A stretch of DNA of 64,000 nt, taken from Anseranas semipalmata (Eukaryota; Chordata; Aves; Anseriformes; Anseranatidae). The stretch is from positions 261,552 to 325,551 of the forward strand of contig VXAA01001508.1 in assembly GCA_013399115.1 (NCBI GenBank), read 5' to 3'. Position 1 is the stretch's first letter. Each line of letters starts with the position of its first letter. The position numbers and the translations under genes are program-made. The notes beneath the pieces are model-generated. The model was not told where the DNA came from. It made no database searches and saw only the letters and a list, made by a program, of their open reading frames with translations. This document shows positions 23,360 through 38,300 of the stretch, piece after piece.

Positions 23360-26300
23360 GAGGCAGGATTTTGGAGCTGAAATCTCATTTAGATATATGC
23401 AAAAATCAGCCTGTATCGAGAACAAACAGCTGGACAGATCTGGGCTCAGTCTCTAGTCCTTAATATTCATTTTACCTCAAAATGTGTGCGTCCTTTTGTC
23501 TCACGAAGCAGCATGAGAAATGGATCCCTCAGAATTTGGTTGAAGTTTGGATCAGCATAGCTGTCAGAGCTCATCTGTATGCCAGCCACACAGCCCTTCA
23601 CATGACTGCTTCTCCCTTACGCCATGCACCCTGGCTGTTGTTTAACAACAGCTAGAAGCACAGATGTGCTCTCTGAAGTAAACACAAGTTTTTAAATATT
23701 ATTTAAGAGATCAGAAATGACTTTCCGTGCATGCCGCTATCACAGTTAGGCTCAGTTTTCAGGAGGAAAGCTGCTCTTTTTTAACCAGTCCAAAGCCTGA
23801 AGTTACCCCTTCATCTATGCATCACTTGCCTTTCTGCTGGCTAGAATTAAAGCCGATGGAGAGACAACAACTCTGCTCCAGCCCTGACATCCCGAGCTGC
23901 GCTAGGAAGAAAGAGGTGAAGCAGTCGAGCGGGGAGCACCGCTACACTCGGGCTAATGACCAGCAGCTCCATAAATGCACTGCACTTTGTTTTTGTGTTA
24001 GCACTGGAAGCATTACATGAAAAGCAACATTTTAGTTGCATTATGTTATTAATTTGGCCAAAAGCCATTGCCTTTTCTAGATTGTCTTAAAATAACCATT
24101 TCCTACTGAAATAGCTTCCTCTCTCCCCAGCCAAGTAACAGAAATAGTTGGGTTTGGGGATGCGGGGGAGAAAAGGGCCCCAGGTTGTTTCCAGTTTTTA
24201 AGCCTATGGAAACTTAACTGAACGTAGACAAAAATGATGAAAATCCAAAGGGCTGGACTGTTTAGTGCTTGTTTTTGTTCCATCCCTGCCAAAGCAGCAG
24301 CAGTTGCCCGTTCTTTCCTTTGTGCCTGGCAACCTGACCGCTGGTAGGACAAGCCTCTAGTCTTGGTACCCACCGCGGGGCGTTGGCATCCGGTCACCAC
24401 TCCGCTGTCCTGAGCTGATCCTTTTATTCCATGGCATTCACCTCAGATGTATTTTAGCTGGCTTGGTGGCCTTGCTATTAAAATAAAAACCTGGATGAAT
24501 CACCATCAGTTTATACACGGAGGGAGTTGCAAGTTTGCTGCTCCTGTTAGCCCCTGTTTGTCCAGCACGCCAAAATACCCGCCCTCCTTTGGGTGTTTCA
24601 GCCACTGGAGTCACCAAAAAACCTCCTTCAACAGGGTGGGCATTTTCACAAAGTTTACTTTAGCCTTTAAAAAAAAAAAATCCTGACTTCTCCCTGTAGG
24701 CTTGCTCCCGAGAGCAGCCTGCTTACTAATTTTATTATCTATTTCCAAGTTGTTTTTTTGGAAATCCTTTCCGTTCATTTGATGCTGAAGCAAAAATCCT
24801 CGGGTTATTTTTGTTCTGTAAACACTGATATTTGATCTTGCCTTGACTTGAAGTGTAAGGATCTGCTCTTCAGTGAAAAGAAAGTCAGGCAAGGATGGCA
24901 ACTCAAGATGTACTTTAGATTGTGCTGTTTGATGCCTTCTTACCAAACGCAGAAGAACAGGAGCCTCCTTTTGTTATTACTACTTAAATCCTGACAAATT
25001 CTTTGAGTAGGTCTGATCCTGTTCTCCGGATAGTTATTCCTGCTGCCACTGGAATATGGTCTTGTGATCATATGGAAATATGGCCTGAAACCCCCATGAG
25101 TTTTGTCATCAGCTTAAATAGAGCCAGAATTTTGCTGCAAATCCCTCTGCAGTGGAAACAGAGATCTGTTCTGCTAACAGTGCGACTGCGAGGCTGGTAG
25201 AAGAAAAGAGGATTATCACTAACACCTCAAAGCCACTGCGTTAAACAGTGGCACCTGACCAGGACCCAGCGAAGGTGAAAGCACGGCAGAACAGGTAGAA
25301 CAGAGATACCACGTGAAGGAAATGCTGAGTGCTCAATGCAGCCGACATTCATGGTACCCATCCTGCCACATTAAACTGCTATTGATGGCCCTGAAGTGTC
25401 ACACCCAGCATACAGACTAACGAGCTTGGTCACCTCAATACAGGTCTGCATGTCAGGCATAGCTCTGGCAAAATGAACGCGGTCACACGGAGCACAAAGC
25501 AGCTCTACAGTAAAGCACGGCATGTATTTGTGCTGTGAAACTGTTTGTTATGGGACATGGTGAAAACCAATTGGAAAAATCTGCAGCAGGTGTTAAATCC
25601 AAAAGGCACCATTACTGTCTGAGGAAGCCCCTAGAATCAAGTCACCAGAAAAACCATACATGGGGGAAAAAATATCACTGTATGCAGGTCGTTACCCTCT
25701 TCCGGGCTGCTCTTGGCAGGGACAGGAGCACGAGGCTGGACAGATCTGTACTCGAGTGCTCCTACAGTCTTGGGGTCTTTGACCCCAGCACAGAGGCTGC
25801 CTTCATTCCAAATTAGCACTGCTGCTTTTTCTAAACAAGACTAAGGTCAGCCTGCAGCTTTGTGCTCTTGCCATTTGACTTTGACTGAAGTTACACTACT
25901 TTGCCTGCACCAGGAGCGCAAAGCCCAGGGGAAGTACACAAATGAGGGGGATCACTGCCAGGTGAGAGCAGAATCACCACAAACAGTGCATTTGCACATC
26001 GTCTGTCTAAGCTTTTCTGGGGGGGGGACCATCCCACTGGTGCTGGCACACCTGACATCTTGCGTGCAAGGCCCGGACGTCCAGCCGTGGTACACAGGTT
26101 TTCCTTACCACTGTAACAGCCAAGTTGGAAAGTGATCTTTCACAGGCTTCCGCTTGTTTGCCTCTTTTCCAAGCTAACGAGATGTGACCCAAAGCAGCAA
26201 ACAAATACACCGCCTTTCCTACCGCACAAACAAAGCCAGGCTTCTAGAGAAGCTCAGAGAAAGCCACGGGTACACGTTGCGAAGGGGACACAGGCAGTAC

Positions 26301-29300
26301 ATCTGGATGGCACCTGGGCACGAGCGAGCCCTGGCTTGGGTTGAGACACAGGGAATGGGCAGGCCAGCAGCAGTCTCTGATTACCATCCAGCGCAGATTA
26401 GGAAACCAACCACCATCCCCAGGACCAACAACGGCTGGGAGGGAACAAGCCCTCCTGAGCTGTGATCCTCCCGAATCACTAAAACATACCGCTCAGACTT
26501 GTACAGATGATTGGACACCTCTGTTTTCCCCCAGATAAGAACCAATCTGAGAAGTCTTTTGCTCTGCCCCTGAGAGCAACGACGCAGACACGTCAGGGAC
26601 TTCAGGGACACACAAGGCCCCTCAGAAATGCCAAGCTGCTGCCCGTGGCCGCATCCCACCCAGACGCGTCTCCTTCCCTCAGCTGGCCCTTCCCGACCGG
26701 TTCACCCGACTGCTGCCTGCTTCTCTCCCAGTGCCACAATGAGCAACATTGGGACCCTCAATGACACGAAGGCTACAAACCAAAACTAGCTGCATTTTTA
26801 AGGAGGAAATTAGCCAACATTGCCATCTCCCGTGGGGGAGAAAGAAGGAAGGAAGGAGTCTGAACTCAAGGTCTTGCAAAAGCACACGTCCGTCAGCTGC
26901 AGGAGGACTTCTGGACATCCTTCACCATTCAAACATTGCATTACAGTTGAGGTGGTGACTGGATTTGCACCAGTCACCCTCTCTTCCTACCACTCTATGG
27001 CCAATAAAAGCGTTTGTCTGGTGGCTCGTGCACCCTACTGCAGAGCTCTGCCCCCAGGGACCCATCTCCCATGTGCCCTTCCCAGGCTGCTCTGTCTTCT
27101 AATCTTCTACTTCTCAGAGACCTTTAAATATATTTTAAATTCCAACCAGATTCTTGGACTTGGCAGATAAACTGTGGGTCCCCTAAGAGTCATATTTTCT
27201 TTGAAAGCCTTGAATGAAGTCTTTATAAAAAACTTCATTAATATTACTACCTATATGCCTGCTCCCCACTTCCTGTTCAAATCCAAACAGATTCTCCACA
27301 CAGAAAGACTTTTGAAATTCGCATATTTACTTCCCCCAAACAGCGAGAGTGTTACTGAGGAGTTTGTGGTAGAGTCAGGCCACATGTGTGTTGTCCTGCT
27401 GGAGCTTGAAAAGATGAAGCCTTCTATTCATTGGAGATGAAAAAAGTAGATGCGAGAGGGGAGGACATAAAGCCAGGGAGATTAGGGCTCTGGAGCTCTG
27501 TGCTCTGGCCTCATGCCATTGGCAGAGCTTTGTCCATTTTTGCAATTAGATTGTATGACAGTAAAGAATCATTACAGCTAACACAGCGCAGTGTGTATAA
27601 GGGTGTTAAAGCTGTTCCTGCCAGCAATAGGTAAAATTAGTAAAGGAGTTGTTTCAGAAGTATCATAGGTTGGAGTTTTCTTCCCCCCCATACACACACT
27701 GTTCTGCTGAATTCAGCAACAGCGTGCAGACGCACATGCCCAGCTTTCAACACAAGCCATCCACAGGGATCCAGCCGGCACCTCCAGAAACCACGTCCTG
27801 CTCCCACTGCAGTCACAGGGCGAGCTCCCCATGCTGAGAAAGGGGTTGGAACTGAACCGGGATGCAGAGGAAGGAGCAAATACCAGAGGAGAACAGAAGT
27901 CTAACATCTCATTACATTGGCATTTTTAAAAGTCAGCTTCTTCCAAGGTCACTCCACTATCAAAGTTTGAATAACAGCAGCAATTAGCTACAGACAGAAA
28001 AGGGCAACACGCAGGCACCAGGCTGGATAAGAGACAGACGGACAGCGAGAGAAACAGGCATCTGGGACAGAGTCCCAGCTCTGTCATTTACGCTTTCAAT
28101 TTCCCTATTCCAATGCAAGGCCAAAAGATACGCAGCTCTTCATGCAGCTCTGCGAGCTACAGCCTACATGCCATGCCATGCCAGTAATCCCTCTGAAGGC
28201 TACTTAAATGTTTAAAATTACCCATGCTTTTAAATACATCACAGGGAAAATGACTGGTACAAGAGGAAACCAGTCAACTCTCAGACCTTTACATGCACAA
28301 TGTAAAAGGGGCTGCAGGGCTGAGCAGCCACGTGCGCACACCTGTAGGACACAGAGCAGTTTAAGATCTCCTTTTCCACACCACTGGAACCAGTGCAATT
28401 CAAGGCTGAGACCCCGAGCACGTACAGCACATCCCACACCTCTAAGCTGCTTGGTGTTCATCTCCTTTGACCAGGAACACTTCACCAATGGCTTTAGAAG
28501 TTCTCCTTTGACCAGAGCAGTCCAAACTATTGAACTTGAGTATACTGCAAGCTCATTTATTTGGGCAGGTGTCTGGAAGTGGCCACAGACTTGATCCTTA
28601 TTTTAAAAGGATTAAAGATGGGGGATGTTTTGAATACGTCAATAGAACTTCTATAAAGAGTGGTTTGTTTTAAACTGGGCTGTTTCAATTAAAAGGTGGC
28701 AAGCAAAGGAAAACAAAATAGAAAAGAAAATCCACGTGAACTTTTTCATTAGAAAATTTTCTTTCACATTAAGAGTTGTGACCTTTCCTTCCGAAGGAAC
28801 ATCAGAAATTTCTGAGCAAAGCCCAAAACATGCAATATCTCATGGAAAGCTGTAATCAGTTATTCAAGGTCCCTCTGCTCCTCGCCAGGCAGCATGCCCA
28901 GGCACGAAGCATCCTGCACACCTCTGCTGCGAGGGGCTCCCACGACGCAGGGACCGACACAGGAGTGCACTGGGGAGCACTCGGTGCGAGCGAGGCAGCC
29001 TGCTGAGGAGCAGCAAGGACATAACGCAAAGCGGCACGGAAGAACTGGAATATTCTGGGTTCGAGTTTTTGCCTAAAAGACAATTCCCATTGGGAGGGAG
29101 GACATCTTCCAACCAGCTCTTGTTTTTAGTTTGTTGAGGATAGTTACAGCCCGCTCCAGTTTGTTTTGCGTACATAATCAAGATTAGAATTGCATCAGAG
29201 TTTGGCTGTGGGAGGTTGATGCAGAGTAGCTGTTCTGACGCCATGCTGGGAGAGCCGTCTCCCACCCTCTCATTCCGCTGCTTCCACCAACTCGGCTTGG

Positions 29301-32300
29301 ACTCGCTTCACTTTTGTGCCACGCGGCTGGCGCAGAGCTCCCAGGAGCGCTGCAGGACACGGGTGCCCGCCGAGCACGGCTGTCCTCGCACCTCAGCTCC
29401 GCAGGAGGCCGCATCCAGCCCCGTGACTGCTAGATTTTCGGTGACGCTTCATCACCACCTCCCCAGGTTGCAGAGATTGCTTCCTTAGCACCTGGAAAGC
29501 AGCCTGGCCTGCTTCGAGAGGAAGCCCCACAGAGTACAGAAAGCCAACATCGGTTGTAAATTGCCCTGAAAAACCTTTCTTCCACAGTCCTCAATGTTAG
29601 GGACTACCGTGGAAGGTGCTGAGCACTTAAGTTAGATCAGAGAGCCTTTCTGCAGCACAGATTTCATTATGAAGAACCCCCATATCAAAGTACTGCAATG
29701 CTTGCCCATGGCACATCCTGTGCCCCACACTTGCAGTGGGAAATAATGCACCAGATTTGAACTGCGGAAACTGGGGATAAGTGTTCAGTTCTTAATGGGA
29801 ACCCACTGCGATGAGAGAGAAAACTCCAGCACTAGCTAATGCTTTGAAAGGCTCAAAGGGCAGTAACATCTCAGCAGAGAGCACAGGAAGGGTAAATATC
29901 CATGTGCAGCATAGCCAGGGATCATTGTTTAAAAGCACTCGACAGAATAAACGGAAAGCTGAAATCTTAAGTTTTTTTTCCCCTTCTTTTTCTTGTAGGA
30001 AGGAAGAAACATCTGTGGGAAGTATTTATGAGACATAGAATGCACCTCACATAGCACCCTAAGGGCCATCTTTAGAGTGGAAAATAAAGCTTCCATACTG
30101 GAGTTTGTTAACATTGTGGCAGGAATCAGATGCAAACACAAAAGCTCACTTGTTCTGTAATGGCTTGCCGAGATAAGTGTCCCTTATCAGCAACACTGTT
30201 TTCTTTTGGAAAGGAAGGGACTCTGTGTGTACAAGCAGGGGATGGAAGTCAATGAAAACAGAAGGCTGGAGAGGTCTGAATGGGTATTTTGTACTGTAAT
30301 TCTAGCTTGGGGCTGCTTTTTTGGGTGTGGAAATATCAAACACTGACCTCCCACTGACGGTCCTTGGCAGTGGGATAAGTCACTCATTTATTTTTGCTCA
30401 GCCACAAAGCTGCTGTGTAACACGGCGAGGTCCCTGCAAAGCTACACCAGCCCGATACAGCTCCCAGGCAAACAGCGCGCACCCAGCCCTCGCATGCCCC
30501 TGCTCAAAATATCACCGAGCTCGTGCCCACAGCCAGGTGATCCCCACAGCAAGCATCAGGCAGCTCTTTCACTTCGGGAAGAAAAGAGGATTTGTGCAGA
30601 AGATGGTTGGCGTGGGAGAGGTAGAAGGATGCCTCAGGCATCCTCTGTTATAGCCGACAAACCCCTTGCTAACAGGGACCATTGGTGGTGATGCCCTCCT
30701 GCTTCTGACCTGGAAACCCAAAATAGGCTGGATTGAAACGAGTTGCATGAAAGCATCATACACAGGAGAAGCAAGGTGTGCAGGAATTTTCCTCTGTGCA
30801 AAGAGGTCACAACATTCTTTTAAAGGATAAGGAAAAAGAAGGAAAAGGGGAGAAAAAAAGGGTTTGCAGAGAGACCACTAGCTCTGATCTCAGACTTACT
30901 CAACAGGAAGGCAGCTGTGGGCTCAGGCCTGCTGGCATCCACAGGAGTTTTGTCTTGGTCTTGGGGCTGCTTTAATACCAGAGAATGCTCTGTTACGGGT
31001 TGATGATACATTAATGAAGTGAGAACCTACAGGGAAATGCTGGGCTCTTCTCTTGAGCAACACACTTGGAAATTAACATATGGCGTCAAGATCCGGGATA
31101 ATTAAGGCAGAACCACAACCGCAGGGACTTCTAGTTAGGTCCCATCAGAACAGAAATAGTCTCAGCATCTCTCTGCTTGCAGGAGAGCGCTTCAGACCTC
31201 TCTGCTCCATCAGGGGGTTCAGCCAGAGGACCCAAACAGCTCTCCCAAGTCATCACAACACCTGCAAGCAGGCCACGGACCCGGATGTGTCAGAAGTCTC
31301 CAGCACTTCAACGCACACCCAGGTGGCAGGGCAAGTTTGGGCTGTGTTGCACCAGATCTGAGGTTTCCCCTCCCCTGCATTAGCTGGCCTCCCACTATTT
31401 TCACTGCAGATGTGAACGTAACAGAGCTGTACCACAGCCTGGATGGAAAAGCATGGGATCCATCAGCAATACTGTGTCAACAACCCGTGGCAGATGATGC
31501 AGAAACTCACTTGTTCCCAAGCACGTCATCTCTCCTACAAGGCACTAGCTATGCTTGGTCACATGTTGTTCCATCAGACAGAGTGAGGCTGAAAAGTCTG
31601 GATTAAATAAAAGGAAAACAGCTCTGATAACCATCAACATCCGTCAACACTGCATTTCCCCACTGGCTGGGCAGGCACAGAGGGAACGGAGCACAGGACG
31701 AGAGGAAACTTCCTGCATTACCCCATCAGATGACAGAAGCCAGCTCACTGAATGCATGGCTGTGCCGTCAGGTCCCACAGCCAAGTCAAGGTGGATAATT
31801 GGCCAAGATATCACAGCTAAAGTTTGCCTTTCATATTTAAGGCTACCCAGCTCAGCCCCACTCTGCCTCCAGAGAGGCCCGGGCTGGAACATCCTCTCAT
31901 CAGGACATGATTTTTTTTTTTTTTGACCTATGCCAAGTACTGCTGAAAACCCAGTCTGATGCTGCAATACATTTCTGCTCCTCCATTGCTAACTCAGCCA
32001 CTAATACCTACACAGACTCTGTTCCATAAACAAGTCTGAAACTAGACAGGGGGATCAAGGGATTTTGTAGGATTCACATGCTGCGGCCAAGGAATGCTCC
32101 AACACCATCCATCGGAGACAACAAATTAGGAAGACAGGTTGAAGTGACAGCCACCAGGAAGGCACTCACATGCAAAGGAATGGCTGGAACCTGAAGCAAT
32201 TGTCACCTTTAACCATGTTTTCTTCTGACAGGGATTCAGCACTTCTGCATCCAGAAGCCATGGAACGGCAATCCAGAAAGAAGTGGGTTTTAATAAGCAA

Positions 32301-35300
32301 AGGCCAGCTCCCCGAGATGGAGGTCGTGCTGCTCCAGCCCGGTCTCTCAAAGAGAGCGATCTGGAGCCCCCGTGACCCCATCTGGAACAGGCAGCGGGAC
32401 TCCCACAAGGAGCAGCCGTCCCCTGAGGCAGAGGCAGATGGGAGGAAGCTTTCAGGCCAAGCCAACGAGGTCTGCTGTGTGGTCAACATTGACCGGTGCA
32501 CGGCAAAGTGGAAAACACAAGACGTCGATGCATTACTGGGCATCTCGTTTAATTGCGTTTTATGGGCAAGTTTATGGAATTTGTTGGGTAAACCCTGCCT
32601 GTGGAAGCAAGTGGGCTGACAGGAGGCTTTCTGTTGGCTGGCTGGCATGCAGCGAGATGGCTTGTCGAGGTCTTCTGGCTACAGACCAGGAGCAACAAGA
32701 AGTGCAGGCTTTTTGGTGCAAACTCCCTCCCTTCGGTGCGACTTTGATGATGAAAAACAAGGCTCCACAGTGCAGAGGTGACAGGGTCTGTGTTTGCACA
32801 CGTTGGGACAAGCGGTGGAGGATCAGGGGGAAGATGCACAAGTATGCTAAACACACAGACACACATTGCTATCTTGGCTGGAAACCACCAGGGCACCTCC
32901 GGCTGTGCCATCAGTGCAGTGGAACTGGAGGCCTGGAACACAAGAGGCACGCAGGAGTAAGCAAGCTCCTCTGTTTCCATGTAGCTGGCATCTGCTTGGA
33001 GAGCTACCAAAGGCTGAAATAGTTCATCTGTGTTTAAATAAACTCCCTACGCTTACCCGGCCTGCCCCAGCCCTGTCGAGCAAGGCTTCATGGGGACTTG
33101 AGAAGTTTGCTTAGTGTTTGACACTGCAAAGAGACACTTCAGCAGATGCACACGGCACAAGCTTTTGCCTTGCTTAGTAAAATAGTGTGCATAGCATTTG
33201 TGTTTTGCAGTCAGTTCTTGAATGGCAGCCAGCCTGCACTCCTGGTAAATTAACATTGCTATCTCAGGTTAAGGCACAAGACTCAGGAGCTCTGCCCTTC
33301 CAAAGAAAGCTCAAGCATCCCTAAGTGCTTGCAGGAACATCATGAGAAGCCACATCATCACGAAGCTGGCTGCAAGCGGGCCTTTGACAACACTCTGCCA
33401 CGCCAGGATGGCATCCCTACTCATGCTCTTAAATAGATGTGAAAATAAACAGTAATATCTTTTGTGAGAAGACACGCAAACCACCAGCATGCCTCTATCC
33501 TAAGCTCTACCAGAACACTTGGCTATAGACAAGACCATAACTTGTCAAGAAAGACAGTCACTGGGGGAAATAATTCTTACTGTTCTGAAAAATCCACCAC
33601 TTTGCACTCACCCTGCTTGCCTCTGCGACTAGAAGCGTGTATTTGGGAACCCTCGGAGGTACAACTGACACAGGGATTCTTCCTTGTGACGCTCACCTGG
33701 AAACCACCTAACTCAGGAAAAGACTCGTGTTTTTCCTAAACCAAGAACAAACATTTCAACCCACAGCCATTTAACTGGAATTGAGCAACAGTAAGCTCAA
33801 ACTGGAATTCTGCACTGAAATTCAACTTCCCAAACGATCGAAGTGGTATCTAGATTTATGTCTGAAGGAAGCTAATGCTACGGGACCGGCTGTTAACACT
33901 GCAAGACAGCCACTGACATTACACAGACTGACTTGTCTCTCGGTGGATATGCATCTATCAAATTGTTCTCTTGGAAAAGAGCAGGACAGAGCCACTTCAT
34001 CACAACCTGGAAGGATCTGGAGAGGTTCCCAAGCAACAGGTGCAGGGAATTACATCCTAGGCCTTGCCAGCAGCCTGCTAGAGGAAAAGCAGCTGAAGAC
34101 ACCACTGTCACATCCTTGGCCAAGCACCACGGTGAGCAGAAGCAGAGCAAGCCCTGACTGCCAGATTATGGCTTCCTCCCGTCCCAACGTTCCTACCGAG
34201 CAGCAGCACTAAAGCTGAAAAAAAAAAAAACCTGCTCATCTTGGGATCTCCCGTGAACTCTTCTAAATTTTGAACGCGGTACCTTCACTTTATCTCCCCT
34301 CCCATTTCTTGGCAGTTTCCGGGGACCTCCTGGCAATGCCAGCACCTCTGGTTATTCTCCCTGCTTGCTCAGGACTGACCCAGTTTGCCCCATTTTCCTC
34401 CAGCATGAAGTTGGGCCGCTCATCTATGGAGGTCTTGCCCAAGCAGGAGGAGCATAAGGGGACTTCACAGAAACAGCGCTCTGGTGTACGCGTCCCAGCA
34501 CGGTGCTTGCTCTGTCCCCTCCCCTTTTTACAATAGGGCATTATTTTTAATTCATACTCAGTTTGCGATTCACGGTAATTTTGGATTACTTTCTGCAGGA
34601 TCAGAATCTGGCAAGTTTTTCCTTCATGCAATTATGCAATGGACTGCTCCCACATATATTCACCCATGTTTTTAGGGAATCACACAGGGTTTGGCTTTCA
34701 TCTAGGAGGGATTCTCTCAAGATCAAGCTGAAACTCATTTTCCAGCATGCTTAAAACCCTTCCACCTTGCTGTTACATGCAACTTTTATAAGGCTCTGTC
34801 CTACCCTATCACCCAGTTCGTTAAGGCAGATATAAAATGGTCCTAAAACCAGGACAAAACACCACTGAACTGTTCTTGACCTCCTTGGAATCTGCGAGGT
34901 TCTTCAAACCTCCAACTTATTAATTATGCTTGGAGAATATTACTAAATTGGAAAAAATGAATTACTGATGATACCATGCCACATTGCAATCTACATTGCA
35001 TTTTTCTAGCTTGTTCACAACATCAAATACCAAAACCTTACCTACAAAATCATCTTCTGCTCCTACCCACCCACAAGCCTTCTGCCTATATTACTAAAAG
35101 CAAGTAAGTTTGCTTAACAGATTGTGTTTTTGACAAGGCCTTGTTATCCTCTAGGCAGTCACAAGCCCTTCCTTCAGCCCAGAAACCAGAGGTAAGCCAC
35201 CCTGTCCTGTAGTTCCTATTTTCTTTTCCCCCCCTTCCACTTTTCAAAGCCAAGTACTAGGTTTGCCCCTTTCAGTTTTGTGTAACCTCAGTCATCCCCA

Positions 35301-38300
35301 GGAGCTCTTGAAAGGAGCCAAGAACAAACTGGTGCTCAAAAATCTCTTTTGCACTACTTTGGGTACTTCAGGATGAATTTTATCCCAGCTGATTATCTAA
35401 GTACCTCTAGCATGAGCCCACACCATCATCAGCGCCCGTAGAGCACTAACTGAAATAGCAGACTGCAACCATGCAGGTAAGAGACAGGCTGAAGCTGTGA
35501 AGTGTTCTGGCAACTCTTACCATCAGTTTCCCTCTGCAGGAGGCAGAGGAGAGCTGCCTGCTTGGTCTCATTCACAATGATTTCATCCTGCTACTGTTTT
35601 TTGGAGGCGTGCCTATTCATTTGATCTAGTTTCTACTTTTTGTGTCCTTCCTTTTTGAGTCTCAGGGCACTGAGCAGCTCCCAGTTCAGCTCATCTCATC
35701 TCTTATTATACTCCCGATGCTTCCTTTGCATTGGGATAATCTGTACTTACGTCCTTCATAAGCAAGTCTTCAACACATTATAGCAATCAACTGATCTGAG
35801 GCAAACAAGACAAAACATTAGCATTCTGGGAGGTACATGAAGATACTGGAGGCCATATGTTCCATCTCCAAATGGCATGTAACTTATGCTTTCCATCAGA
35901 AGTTGCCTCTATAGACGCTCCTTTTATCCAGCTTAACCCTAAGCAGCCTCAGTCTCTCTGCTCCCAGCTGGGAGAAGGAGGCCAGCATCCCTTCGCTGGA
36001 AGAAGGGTGTGATCTGTGGTCAGGGAGGAGCAGCCAGGACATGCCATACATACATCCCACGTATCCCACTCAAACCGCAGCCATCCACGCGGAAACAGCC
36101 TCGTGGCCACAAGAGTCCTTTGGAGCGCTGGAGAAACACCATGAGGCCACGCCATGGACGTGACACTGCACGTGCATCTGCATTGTGTAGCCTCCTGTCA
36201 TCCCCGCATTTATAGTTTCTTTTCCAGCTGTGTTTTGGAAAGCCTGGTGCCCACTGTCAGCGAGCTTCTGCAGCACTGCTTTTTCCACAGCGCACCAAGT
36301 CCCTCGTGATGGATGCAGACAGCTCTACAAGGTTGGGCGTTTTCAGCCTGGTCTGCACGCACCTGGGCGCAGGCCAGCACTACTCCCACACTTTCCTCTA
36401 GGTCATCATCTCACTCCTGCAATACAGCTCAGTCCAAACCTCTTACGAGCAGACAAGCAGTTCATAACCACCTCCATCAGCACTTAATCCTTAGCATCTT
36501 CTTGCCTTGTGGAAGACATCAAGCAATTTTAGGCTACTTCCCTGCCACCGATCTCCCACTTATGTCCTATGGTATAGGCACAGCCCTCAACCCAGCCTTA
36601 TTTCAGTTAAAATTCTCCATCTCTCTCCCTCCTGTCTCCAGAAAGCCTCCCCACCACGTCCTCGATCGCCGCGACCCACCGCCTCCCAGCTCTCCTGCCA
36701 GCAGCCTGGCCATGGCCGCAACTCGCGCCCTGCTCCCAGGCTGGACCCGAGCACAATAACCGCATGGGATTTACCGCTCCGGGAACACGGCCTCTCGCGT
36801 TCCCCCACCCTGCCGAAATCCTGGTTCAGGTCCGCATGTTGGCTCAGTCTGATTCTGCAGCAGCCCATCCCCTGGCCTTGGCAGACGGTCTCGCCCCAGC
36901 GCGTATCTGCCCAGAACAGTGCTATAGAGATTTTTTTTTCTTAATCCGTTTTCTTTTTTACTGTGTAATTCTTCCCGCTGCGTTTATCTTTTGGTTTTCT
37001 CTTCTCTACTGCATCAAAGCAAAGCCACTTCCGTGCACTTTCAAGGACCCTTCAAAGCCCCCACCATAAACAACAGCGAAGTGTACCCCTCTCCTCCCTC
37101 AAACCTTTGCAGCTTTTTCCTGCAATATCTCAAAAACCCTGACAACAGCCAGGCTGCCGGCGTGCCAAGGCCATTGCTCCTCCTGAACCGTGCAGCTTTG
37201 TTCCCAGTATTCCCATGCTCAGTCGCAGCCCGGTGGATGCGGTGATGGCAGGCTCGGGGACAGACCGACGCTTCGTTCCCCCAGTCCCCATCTAAGCTGG
37301 AGCCCTCTGTGTGGCAGTAACACAGCTGATAACTACGGTTTAGGAAGACTTGTGCATCTGAACAAACCCAAATTTCTTCCATCTTCCTCATAAAGGAAAA
37401 ATTCATCCGATGCAATTTCTTTATGAGGCCAGATTTTTACAGACCCTCCAGCTCTCGTTATGGAAAATAAGTGGAAACTCCTGGCAAGGGATTATATTAA
37501 AAAAATGACAAAAATATATATACATATGAGCAAAAGCGTATATTATACTCTGCCTACATAGACTTTGCCAACAAAATTTGCTGATGCTTGCAGAACTATG
37601 GGACAGTTGTCCAAATGCCTGCCACTTGCTAGTCATAGACAGTCATGAATTGTCCTTCTTGCTGACAAGTTAATGTTGCATCATAAACTGCCCATATGAA
37701 GTTTTGTTGCTATAACACGACTGAATTCAATATGTCAGAAAAATGATTAATTGCCCCTGAGATTTGGATCTTTAAAAATAGCAGAAATTCAAAAGCCTGA
37801 TGTTCTTTATTCTGATGCTGGTAGAATTTACATCATGGTTAATAAATAACAGGCTTCCTTCAGAAATTAGGTCATTAGATTATTCTATTTGCAAACATAA
37901 AAATGCAATCAGATGGAACTAGTAATGTCTAGGATATACAGACTAGACAACAGTGACATCTCAAATGCTTGGGGGGATTATTTCAAGGAAATCTTGGTCT
38001 GACTTTTAAGTGTCTGCAACTTTAGATGCTACAGTACTCGGGGCAATATGGAAAAATAAAAAAGGTCCTTTACAGAGACTCAGAACTTGTAGATTTGTGT
38101 TTTAGGATATCCCAACACTTTGTGCATTTCCTCAAAACAGAAAACCCTTGGCTGGCCCAGGTGACAGAGCTCTCAGGCACCGCACAAGTCAGCAACACCC
38201 CCTTTGTGCCCCCTCTGCCAGGCAATTTTACCCCCACGTGCTGCTCGCTGGCAGCCAGACAGATCTGTGCATTGAGCATTTGAGATCAGAGCAGCAAGAG

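Noticed and set aside
32166..33022. 216-codon + frame and 160-codon minus frame
   Set aside because: They overlap on opposite strands, no family resemblance is evident, and there is no plausible single-exon gene context.
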